Below, piece by piece: positions 57,611 to 64,000 of a DNA stretch of 64,000 bases. This DNA comes from DASRDE01 sp035938175. Lineage in GTDB: Bacteria > Vulcanimicrobiota > Vulcanimicrobiia > Vulcanimicrobiales > Vulcanimicrobiaceae. The first letter of the stretch is position 1; each line of letters opens with the position of its first letter. The notes under the pieces are model-generated. The model was not told the origin of the DNA and did not search any database. It saw only the letters and a program-made list of their open reading frames with translations. Position numbers and translations under genes: made by a program. Where the stretch lies: the NCBI GenBank assembly GCA_035938175.1, contig DASZHD010000016.1, forward strand, positions 8,964 through 72,963, written 5' to 3'.

Positions 57611-58952
57611 TGACGACCTCTTCAAGCGCGGCAGCTAACGATTCGATTTCGGCGCTCGTGGTAAGTTCCGTCGCGCACATCAGGATGCAGTCGGAGTACT
57701 CCGGATAGAAGCGGCCGAGATCCAAGCCTCCCAAAATTCCTCGCGCAGCCAACGCTTCCAGAACCGCTCCGGCGGGCTGATGCACGTTCACCACGACTTC
57801 GTTGAAGAAGGGCGCCGAAAATTCCAGCGAACAGCCGCGGATCGAACTGACGCGCGATGCAAGCTCTCGCGAACGCGCGAGGTTCGCGGACGCGACGTCA
57901 CGCAGACCGGTTTTGCCCATCAGCGCCATATAGATCGTCGCAATGAGCGCGCAGTGTGCCTGATTCGTGCAAATGTTGGATGTCGCGCGCTCGCGGCGGA
58001 TGTGTTGTTCGCGCGCTTGCAGCGTCAATACGTACGCTTCGTTGCCGTGCACGTCGAGCGTTTTTCCGACCAAGCGCCCCGGTATACGGCGCAGATGCTC
58101 CTTGGTTGCGGCGATGAACCCGACGTACGGACCGCCGTAGGCGAGCGCGACGCCGAAACTCTGCGCTTCGCCCGCGACGATGTCGGCGCCCCACGAAGCC
58201 GGCGTTTGAAGCGCGGCAAGCGACAACGCTTCGGCGACGACGCCGATGAACACGGTGCCGCTCGCGGCGAGCGCGGAACGCGCGGCATCGCCCGGTGTAT
58301 CGATGTTGCCGAAGAAATTCGGGGATTGAAGCGCCACGGCCGCATACGATTTGCCGGCAACGCGTTCGGCGAGCGCGTCCAGGTCGGTCGTCCCCTGCGG
58401 ACCGACGGGCAACTCTTCGACTTCGACCTCCAGGCCGTCGCAGTACGTCTTGAGCACCGCGCGGTAATTCGGATGAATCGCGTGCGAAACCAGAATCTTC
58501 TTGCGCCCGTTCGCGTTGAGCGCCATAATCGCGGCTTCGGCCAGCGCGGTCGCGCCGTCGTAGACGGAAGCATTTGCGATATCGAGCCCCGTCAGCAGAC
58601 AGATGTACGTTTGCCACTCGTAGATCGCTTGCAGATATCCTTGCGAAACCTCGGCCTGGTACGGCGTGTACGCCGTCAAAAACTCGCCGCGCATCGCCAG
58701 CGCCGGAATCGCGGGGGGTACATAGTGCCGGTACGCACCGGCGCCGAGAAACGACACGCACGAAGCCGCGGTGTTCTTGCGCGCAAAATGCTCGAAGCGC
58801 CGGACGATATCGGATTCGGAGAGTGCCGGAACGACATCGAGGCGCTCGCGCAGTTTTACCGCGTCCGGTACTTCGACGAGCTTTTCCAGCGACGGAACGC
58901 CGATCGCTTGCAGCATTTGCGCGACGTCGCGCTCGGTATGAGGCGTGTACAT
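57591..58952 (-). CDS. gcvPA: Glycine dehydrogenase (decarboxylating) subunit 1
   Basis: A 453-residue partner subunit of the split P-protein. MYTPHTERDVAQMLQAIGV, CVSFLGAGAYRHYVPPAI, AYTPYQAEVSQGYLQAIYEW, NASVYDGATALAEA and LVGKTLDVHGNEAYVLTLQA are typical GcvPA motifs, and RRERATSNICTNQAHCALIA follows. It does not carry the PLP lysine, as expected. The split arrangement is common in Firmicutes, Thermotogae and other Terrabacteria. It starts 33 bases after the gcvH stop. Confidence 0.96.
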   Translation of the reverse strand: MYTPHTERDVAQMLQAIGVPSLEKLVEVPDAVKLRERLDVVPALSESDIVRRFEHFARKNTAASCVSFLGAGAYRHYVPPAIPALAMRGEFLTAYTPYQAEVSQGYLQAIYEWQTYICLLTGLDIANASVYDGATALAEAAIMALNANGRKKILVSHAIHPNYRAVLKTYCDGLEVEVEELPVGPQGTTDLDALAERVAGKSYAAVALQSPNFFGNIDTPGDAARSALAASGTVFIGVVAEALSLAALQTPASWGADIVAGEAQSFGVALAYGGPYVGFIAATKEHLRRIPGRLVGKTLDVHGNEAYVLTLQAREQHIRRERATSNICTNQAHCALIATIYMALMGKTGLRDVASANLARSRELASRVSSIRGCSLEFSAPFFNEVVVNVHQPAGAVLEALAARGILGGLDLGRFYPEYSDCILMCATELTTSAEIESLAAALEEVVNVPARV

Positions 58953-58985
58953 GTCAGGAAGGGCAGGCGGTAGAGGAGTGAGGAT

Positions 58986-59366
58986 TCATTCTGCGACGAG
59001 TTTGTCGTAGTCGCCGGGCGAGAGCAACTGCGACGTGTCCGCTCCGTCGGTCAACTTGATTTTGAACATCCATCCGCCCGAATACGGCTCGCGGTTGACG
59101 AGGGCCGGATCGTTCTCGAGTTGCGGATTGACTTCGGTGATCTCGCCGCCGACCGGCGTAAAAAGATCGGAAACGGCCTTGACCGATTCGACGACTCCCA
59201 CGCTGCCCGCGGCCTCGACGTGCGCGCCCACGCGGGGAAGTTCGACGTAAACGATGTCGCCCAGTGAGTTTTGTGCGTAATCGGTAATTCCGACCGTCGC
59301 CGTATCGCCCTCGACTTTCACCCACTCGTGTTCTTTGCTGTACAGCAATTCTGCAGGCTGCGCCAA
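58986..59366 (-). CDS. gcvH: Glycine cleavage system H protein
   Basis: A 126-residue lipoyl carrier. YSKEHEWVKVEGDTATVGIT and YAQNSLGDIVYVELPRVG lead to VGVVESVKAVSDLFTPVGGE, with lipoylated Lys63. The C-terminal segment GGWMFKIKLTD is standard. The TTG start directly follows the gcvT stop, and GAGGAG seven bases upstream supports it. Carries the aminomethyl group between P-protein and T-protein. Confidence 0.96.
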   Translation of the reverse strand: MAQPAELLYSKEHEWVKVEGDTATVGITDYAQNSLGDIVYVELPRVGAHVEAAGSVGVVESVKAVSDLFTPVGGEITEVNPQLENDPALVNREPYSGGWMFKIKLTDGADTSQLLSPGDYDKLVAE

Positions 59367-60476
59367 TTAAACACTCCTCTTGTAAAACGGAAGCGGAACG
59401 ACCGTAGCTCCGTACGCCGTCCCACGGATATGAACAACCAGCGGCGTGCCGGGAGCTGCAGCATCTTTCTCCACCAGTGCGGTACCGATGCTCTTATTGG
59501 AGACCGAAGGTGCGACGGACCCGCTGCGCACTTCTCCGACGGCGCGCTCGCCCATGAAGACGCGGTATCCTTCGCGCGCCGGCGCCCGGCCATCCATGAC
59601 GAATCCCACGATGCGCTGGAAATCGCCGGCGTTTTTCTGCGCCTCGAGCGCCGCTTTACCGGTAAACTCGGGTTTCGAAAATTTGATCGCCCAATTCAAT
59701 CCCGCTTGCAGCGGCGTGATCTCTTCGGTGAGCTCGTGCCCGTACAGCGGCATCCCCGCTTCCAGACGAAGCACGTCGCGCGCTCCCAAACCGGCCGGTA
59801 TCAACCCTTCGCCGGCGTTGTCACGCAGCAAAGCGTTCCAGATCGAAGCTGCGCGCTCGCCGTCGACGAAAAGCTCGAAACCGTCTTCACCGGTGTATCC
59901 GGTTCGCGCGATCACCGCCTTGGTTCCATAGACGGTGCCTTCGGCGCAGAAATAATATTTCAAACCTTCGACGTCGACGTCGGTGTGCTGCTGCAGCATC
60001 GCAACCGAACGGGGCCCTTGGATCGCAATGAGCGCACTGCGGCCGTGCAGGTTCGCGAGCTTCACGCGAGAGCTGCGCAGGTTTGCGTTCAGATGCGTCC
60101 ACATCTTGCCGGCGTTCGAGGCGTTGACGACGAGCAGCCAGCGATCGGGCAAGCGGTAGAAGATCACATCGTCGTGCGCCCCGCCGGATTCGTTGGTAAA
60201 AATGTTATAGCGCGCTTGCCACGGCTTCATCGTGGCGACGGCATTGACCGTCAAGCGATCGGCCCATTCCGCGACGTCGTCGCCTTCGAGAACGAACTGC
60301 CCCATGTGCGAAAGATCGAACAGACCGGCGCGGTTGCGAACCGCTTCGTGTTCTTTCAAAATGCTGACGTATTGCACGGGCATGTCGAATCCGCCGAACG
60401 GAATCATCCGTGCGCCGGCGCTCACGTGTTCGTCGTAGAGTGCGGTTCTTCTCGCGGCGGTTTGACCGGTCGTCAT
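59367..60476 (-). CDS. gcvT: Aminomethyltransferase (glycine cleavage T protein)
   Basis: A 369-residue folate-dependent T-protein that releases ammonia and makes methylene-tetrahydrofolate. Motifs: MIPFGGFDMPVQYVSILKEH, GLFDLSHMGQ (catalytic-region Asp), ARYNIFTNESGGAHDDVIFY, IARTGYTGEDGFELF, GLGARDVLRLEAGMPLYGHE and the C-terminal barrel. The ATG overlaps the thioesterase stop by four bases. It is first of gcvT-gcvH-gcvPA-gcvPB, without a visible glycine-riboswitch-like leader because it is preceded closely by another gene. Confidence 0.96.
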   Translation of the reverse strand: MTTGQTAARRTALYDEHVSAGARMIPFGGFDMPVQYVSILKEHEAVRNRAGLFDLSHMGQFVLEGDDVAEWADRLTVNAVATMKPWQARYNIFTNESGGAHDDVIFYRLPDRWLLVVNASNAGKMWTHLNANLRSSRVKLANLHGRSALIAIQGPRSVAMLQQHTDVDVEGLKYYFCAEGTVYGTKAVIARTGYTGEDGFELFVDGERAASIWNALLRDNAGEGLIPAGLGARDVLRLEAGMPLYGHELTEEITPLQAGLNWAIKFSKPEFTGKAALEAQKNAGDFQRIVGFVMDGRAPAREGYRVFMGERAVGEVRSGSVAPSVSNKSIGTALVEKDAAAPGTPLVVHIRGTAYGATVVPLPFYKRSV

Positions 60477-60904
60477 GATTTGTTGCGCGGTTTCTCTTCG
60501 GGGTAGGTGTTCAAAAAATTCAGCGTTGCGTGCGCGACGAGTTTGTCGGCGCTGCGTACGTGCACTTCACCGTAAACGATACGCCGCCCAGCCTTGAGGA
60601 CGGTCGCTTCCGCAACTAAGTCATGGGGCGGCAGCGCGGGTGCCAAAAAATTGCATTGCAGCGCGGCGGTCGTGGTGTCTTGCTGGCGGCCGTAGATGGA
60701 GGCAAGCGCGACGTAGAAACACGTATCGCACAGGCTGACGATTGCACCGCCGTGCACCGCGCCCGTTCCATTCGAGATTTCCGGACGATACGGCATGCGC
60801 ATGACCGCGCGGCCTTTGGAAACGCTGTCCAATTTCAGGTCGAGGAGTTCGACGAAGTGCGACTTCTCTTTATCCCATTGCCAGCTGGCCGTCGTGCTGT
60901 CCAT
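60473..60904 (-). CDS. Hotdog-fold acyl-CoA thioesterase (PaaI-like)
   Basis: A 143-residue hotdog thioesterase. ISNGTGAVHGGAIVSLCDTC is the PaaI/4HBT HGG motif with the catalytic acid close by, followed by TTTAALQCNFLAPALPPHDL and RRIVYGEVHVRSADKLVAHA. It should hydrolyse acyl- or aryl-CoA thioesters. The stop is overlapped by the gcvT ATG, so it is made in coupling with the glycine cleavage operon, while the SDR gene lies 35 bases upstream. Confidence 0.85.
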   Translation of the reverse strand: MDSTTASWQWDKEKSHFVELLDLKLDSVSKGRAVMRMPYRPEISNGTGAVHGGAIVSLCDTCFYVALASIYGRQQDTTTAALQCNFLAPALPPHDLVAEATVLKAGRRIVYGEVHVRSADKLVAHATLNFLNTYPEEKPRNKS

Positions 60905-60939
60905 CGCCGCACTAGTTTACCGTCGCACCGGGGGTCCGT

Positions 60940-61761
60940 CTATTGCTTTTGGCTTTTCCCGCTTGTCAGGCGATCGTACGCGGCGCGGAAGTTCAAGGTG
61001 CCGCCGGACAGCCAGTGGGCGCCGTCCACGGGCAGCGCCGCTCCGCTAATCCAGTCCGCATCGGACGAGCAGATCCAGACCGCGGCGCGCGCCACGTCCG
61101 CGGGCTCGCCGAGGCGCCCCAAGGGAATGTGCTCGGTAACGACCTTCCCCAGATCGCCGACGCTCCAGAGGTTTTTGTCGGTGCCTTCGGTGTGAATGGG
61201 ACCCGGCGCAATGGCGTTCAGGCGGATTCCGAACCGGCCCCATTCGGCGGCGAGCGTCCGCGTCATCGCCAGCACGCCGGCTTTCGCGCTGGCGGAGTGC
61301 ACGGCGCCCGGCTCGCCGCTCCACGCGTACGTTGCGATGATGTTCAGCACGCTGCCGCGGCTCTTGCGCAGTTCATCGAATGCAAAGCGCGTGCAGTGGA
61401 ACGTTCCGTTTAAAACGATGTCCACGACCGCCTTGAATCCGTTGGGCGAAAGTTGCTCGGACGGCGCCACGAAGTTCCCTGCCGCGTTATTTATCAGCAC
61501 GTCCAAACGCCCGGTGCGCCGCACGATCTCCGCGATCACTTCCTGCACGCGCTCCGGATCGCGAACGTCGCACGTAAGACCGAACGCCGTTCCGCCTTTG
61601 CCGGCGATCTGTGCGACCGTTTCGTCCAGTGCTTCTTGACGGCGGCCGACGACGCAAACGTGCGCGCCCTCTGCCGCAAATGCGGCGGCCATCGCGCGCC
61701 CCAAACCGGATCCGCCGCCGGTAATCCACACGGTCTTATCGCTATAACGCGAGTTACTCAA
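60940..61761 (-). CDS. Short-chain dehydrogenase/reductase, 2,4-dienoyl-CoA-reductase-like
   Basis: A 273-residue SDR. VWITGGGSGLGRAMA is the cofactor motif, LINNAAGNFVAPSEQL the NNAAG motif, and RLNAIAPGPIHTEGT the downstream motif. The usual Tyr-x3-Lys is replaced by Ser-x3-Lys in HSASAKAGVLAM, the pattern of peroxisomal/mitochondrial 2,4-dienoyl-CoA reductases. It therefore probably reduces dienoyl-CoA or a similar enoyl thioester rather than a simple alcohol. The TTG start has GGAGG nine bases upstream and overlaps the speE stop by eight bases. Confidence 0.82.
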   Translation of the reverse strand: MSNSRYSDKTVWITGGGSGLGRAMAAAFAAEGAHVCVVGRRQEALDETVAQIAGKGGTAFGLTCDVRDPERVQEVIAEIVRRTGRLDVLINNAAGNFVAPSEQLSPNGFKAVVDIVLNGTFHCTRFAFDELRKSRGSVLNIIATYAWSGEPGAVHSASAKAGVLAMTRTLAAEWGRFGIRLNAIAPGPIHTEGTDKNLWSVGDLGKVVTEHIPLGRLGEPADVARAAVWICSSDADWISGAALPVDGAHWLSGGTLNFRAAYDRLTSGKSQKQ

Positions 61762-62644
61762 AACGATCGCCCTCCTTGGCGAGTTCGCGGCGCAAATACA
61801 ACGGCAGCGCAAACAAACGCCGGTGCGTTATTCCATCGTAAAAGAAATTCTCGCCCCGCAGCTGCGCGCAGTACTCGTCCACGGCCCGTTCCTCGAGCGC
61901 CGCCAGATCGACGCGATCGCTGCACGCGATAAACGCCCAATCGTTGTCGAACGCCGGAACGTGCGTATAAAAAGAAACGACGAACCGGTAGTACGTCCGC
62001 AGCGTTCGCGCCATCTTGGCATGAAGCGACATATTGTGGACTCCGGCCGTACTGGCCTGAAGCACGTACGTGCCGCCGTCCTCCAGACGCGCCTTGATAT
62101 TCCGAAACACCGAATCGCAGAAAAGCGGGTTGCTGGGAGAATCTTCGAGCGGTTCGGTCAAGTCGGAAATAATCGTGCCGTAGCGCTCTTCGTCGCGCGC
62201 CAAAAATTCTAACGCGTCGCCGATAATCACGCGCGCGCGCGCATCGCCGAACGCACCGTCGGACCACTCGGGGAGAAACCGTTTCGAAAGATCGACGACG
62301 TCGGGATCGATGTCGACCATCGTGCAGCGCCTCACGTCCGGATGGCGCAGCACTTCGCGCAAGGTTGCGCCTTCACCGCCGCCGAGGATCAGCACTTCCG
62401 AACGATTCGAGGCTGCTGCAAGTGCGGGATGCACCAGCGATTCGTGATAGATTTTTTCGTCACGCTGCGCGCTCTGCGTGTCGCCGTCCAAAACGAGCAT
62501 CTTGCCGAACACGGGCGTACCGATGACGCCGATGCTTTGAAACGGCGTGCGGCCCGCGTAATAGACGTGCTCTATCGCGTGGTGGTGCTGCTCCGTCGGA
62601 AAGAACTCTTCGACGTACCACTGCCAGTGCTGCGTTTTGGGCAT
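61754..62644 (-). CDS. speE: Aminopropyltransferase, SpeE/ACL5-like
   Basis: A 296-residue polyamine aminopropyltransferase. ILGGGEGATLREVLRHPDV is the decarboxy-SAM site with GGGEG (residues 88-92) rather than the usual GGGDG of spermidine synthases. MVDIDPDVVDLSKRFLPEWS and IISDLTEPLEDSPSN follow, the latter with the catalytic Asp. The C-terminal third (THVPAFDNDWAFIACSD, GENFFYDGITHR) resembles plant ACL5 thermospermine synthases and Thermus SpeE, which uses agmatine. Thermospermine, spermidine or N1-aminopropylagmatine are all possible products. It is co-transcribed with the SDR and follows the metallopeptidase gene by 18 bases. Confidence 0.85.
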   Translation of the reverse strand: MPKTQHWQWYVEEFFPTEQHHHAIEHVYYAGRTPFQSIGVIGTPVFGKMLVLDGDTQSAQRDEKIYHESLVHPALAAASNRSEVLILGGGEGATLREVLRHPDVRRCTMVDIDPDVVDLSKRFLPEWSDGAFGDARARVIIGDALEFLARDEERYGTIISDLTEPLEDSPSNPLFCDSVFRNIKARLEDGGTYVLQASTAGVHNMSLHAKMARTLRTYYRFVVSFYTHVPAFDNDWAFIACSDRVDLAALEERAVDEYCAQLRGENFFYDGITHRRLFALPLYLRRELAKEGDRFE

Positions 62645-62662
62645 GGGGCTGGCAGGTTCGCG

Positions 62663-64000
62663 TTAGTGTTGTGCGAGGCCCCCCGCCAAACCAAAGCCGG
62701 AAACCGATGCACGATCGGTCACCGTTACGGGCATTCCGCCGGACGGCACCGATGCGACGGAGACGAACGTGAAGCCGCCGATCGGGGCGCTTACCGACGC
62801 AGAACCTCCGTTCAGCGGCGCCGCGTACACGCCGCCTAGGGTACGCGTCTTGCCGAATTGGTCGAGATACGAACCGGCCAAGTTCAGCGAACCGAACGCG
62901 AACCGCGTATTCGGGTTTTGCACGCCGAGCGTGTTCGCTGCCATTGCCAGCGCGAAATCGTCGAGCAAATCCGCAGCACCCTCGCCGGTTACGGTTTGCA
63001 GATTCTGGCTTCCGACAACGCCGCTGGTTTCCATCGAATGCGTGTAAGCGTCGCCGCCGAAACGGTCGCGCAAATACCGCTGGAATAAATACGCGCCGCC
63101 GTAACAGCCTCCGAAGCAATTGTACTGCGCGGAAGTGCCGCCGCCGTATCCGTTGTCGTCGATTCCCGAAAACGCGCTTATCGAATAGTTGCCCGGATTC
63201 GACAGGTAGGCGTCGGCGCGCGACACCGCGTCGTCGACGTCGAAACGCACACCCTGCGCGCCGTACATGCGCTCTACCGCGAGATCTTGGGCGAGCATCG
63301 AGAGGCCTTCGTTGATGTACGCCTCTTCGCTCCCATTGAATCCGGCAGTAGAAGCGCCGGATGCGGCGATTGCGTGGTTGACGAAATTGATGAGGTGCTG
63401 CAACTCGTGTGCCGTACCGCGAACCAAGTCTTCTTGAAGCTCGTACGTCGCGCCCTGAGAGGCAAACCATCCGACGAATATGAACGGAGCTTCGTTGGAT
63501 TCGTACGTCGTGCCGCCGCCGTTCAGACAATTCAGCGCGTTCTGCCGCATCAAGTTAGAGCCGGAGAAATAGCCGCCGTAACCGCCCAGCTGTGCGGGAT
63601 TCACGATCATGACGTTAATGCGGCGATCGGCCGGTTCCGTAATGTACGCAGGGGCCGTGCCCGTCACCGATCCCGAGGAGTTACACGATTGATATTGCGC
63701 CTGCAGACCCGGAGCGCCGGAAGAGTAATCCGGCGATGCGAAGTGCGCAGTGTCGGAGGCATATGCATTCTCGAAGTCCGCGGCAATCTGCGCAGCGCCG
63801 GCCTGCGCCGAGGTATTCAGCAGCGTGTCGTCCAGCCAAATATTGCCGTGCGCGGATTGCGCGACCAGCGTGGCAGGAACTTGCGTGCTCGTAGAGCTTC
63901 CCACGCCTTGCTCGACCCAAATCGACGCAGTCGCGCCGACGGCCGGTGCACTCGGAATCGTGCTGCTGAACGTGCGTTCGCTGCTGACCGAAGACGACGT
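62663..64000 (-). CDS. M30 (hyicolysin)-like metallopeptidase, 5' end outside the window
   Basis: An open frame of 445 codons continues past the right edge of the window, so the start and signal peptide are missing. The catalytic site is LVRGTAHELQHLINF (HELQH, an HExxH zincin), and EEAYINEGLSMLAQDLAVE supplies the likely third zinc ligand (NEGLS), as in M30 peptidases. INVMIVNPAQLGGYGGYF upstream and Gly/Ser-rich C-terminal sequence fit a secreted enzyme. The C-terminal beta-rich 80 residues may be a targeting or binding domain. Predicted extracellular protease; specificity unknown. Confidence 0.75.
   Translation of the reverse strand, partial: TSSSVSSERTFSSTIPSAPAVGATASIWVEQGVGSSTSTQVPATLVAQSAHGNIWLDDTLLNTSAQAGAAQIAADFENAYASDTAHFASPDYSSGAPGLQAQYQSCNSSGSVTGTAPAYITEPADRRINVMIVNPAQLGGYGGYFSGSNLMRQNALNCLNGGGTTYESNEAPFIFVGWFASQGATYELQEDLVRGTAHELQHLINFVNHAIAASGASTAGFNGSEEAYINEGLSMLAQDLAVERMYGAQGVRFDVDDAVSRADAYLSNPGNYSISAFSGIDDNGYGGGTSAQYNCFGGCYGGAYLFQRYLRDRFGGDAYTHSMETSGVVGSQNLQTVTGEGAADLLDDFALAMAANTLGVQNPNTRFAFGSLNLAGSYLDQFGKTRTLGGVYAAPLNGGSASVSAPIGGFTFVSVASVPSGGMPVTVTDRASVSGFGLAGGLAQH

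Noticed and set aside
60473..60904. Search for a glycine riboswitch ahead of gcvT
   Set aside because: gcvT starts inside the end of the thioesterase gene, and the 35-base gap before the thioesterase is too short for the aptamer.

Overview
This is 64 kb of GC-rich, gene-dense bacterial chromosome with about 60 protein genes. I found no rRNA, tRNA, insertion sequence, phage gene or CRISPR array. The cell envelope is diderm: there is a 1,211-residue TonB-dependent receptor, other barrel-like proteins and several lipobox lipoproteins. Several housekeeping genes are of types common in Terrabacteria: an R3H/SpoIIIAA-like ATPase, the PdxS/PdxT vitamin B6 route, ScpA/ScpB, a split glycine decarboxylase (GcvPA/GcvPB) and a DUF151 nuclease. 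A GC-rich diderm with Terrabacterial housekeeping genes and many GTG/TTG starts suggests a lineage such as Candidatus Eremiobacterota (WPS-2, Vulcanimicrobiota). That placement is inference from gene content, not a phylogeny.

Layout. 1-2.3 kb: the end of a barrel-like protein, a GDSL-hydrolase lipoprotein and a rhodanese. 2.3-5.1 kb (minus): glutamate dehydrogenase, histidine decarboxylase and a double-ACT protein, probably one operon. 5.2-10.1 kb: YchF, a bifunctional nuclease, MtnP with a membrane protein, HolB and Tmk. 10.2-18.9 kb (minus): the R3H ATPase, arginine decarboxylase and a tight bioA-bioF-bioD-bioB operon headed by a two-subunit 3-oxoadipate-type CoA-transferase. 19.0-23.3 kb (plus): two class III aminotransferases flanking a semialdehyde-type dehydrogenase, divergent from the CoA-transferase across a small palindrome. 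23.4-34.8 kb: a chitin/amino-sugar locus with a SIS-domain isomerase/deaminase, CutC, a lipoprotein and TonB receptor pair, a GH18 chitinase, an EXORDIUM-like lipoprotein and a sugar-porter-type MFS transporter. 34.8-40.3 kb (minus): an HNH protein, DUF1844, pdxT, pdxS, a proline-rich membrane protein and a six-hairpin glycosidase. 40.3-49.8 kb: ispE with a nucleotidyltransferase, UbiX, a RecB-like nuclease with a UvrD-like helicase and a GNAT protein, then YbjQ, DinB and endonuclease IV. 49.8-56.1 kb: a methyltransferase, ScpB, ScpA, NUDIX, an orphan prepilin, a TPR-LuxR regulator and small secreted proteins. 56.1-64.0 kb (minus): the gcvT-gcvH-gcvPA-gcvPB operon, a thioesterase, an SDR, an ACL5-like aminopropyltransferase and a partial M30-type peptidase.

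How the parts may work together. Amino-acid, amine and polyamine metabolism recurs: GDH, histidine and arginine decarboxylases, omega-aminotransferases, semialdehyde dehydrogenase, aminopropyltransferase, MtnP and the glycine cleavage system. PLP, biotin and possibly prenyl-FMN cofactor genes lie nearby. The chitin locus would release and import amino sugars and deaminate them.

The strongest unusual signals are non-coding or contextual. (1) The 5' leaders of the TonB receptor and the MFS transporter carry the same terminator-shaped hairpin, with an identical loop and a compensatory base-pair change. (2) A palindromic repeat family occupies three intergenic spaces and at 48.7-48.95 kb builds a nested structure of about 260 bp. 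(3) A dicarboxylate-type CoA-transferase heads the biotin operon and could supply pimeloyl-CoA. No classical defence system was seen.
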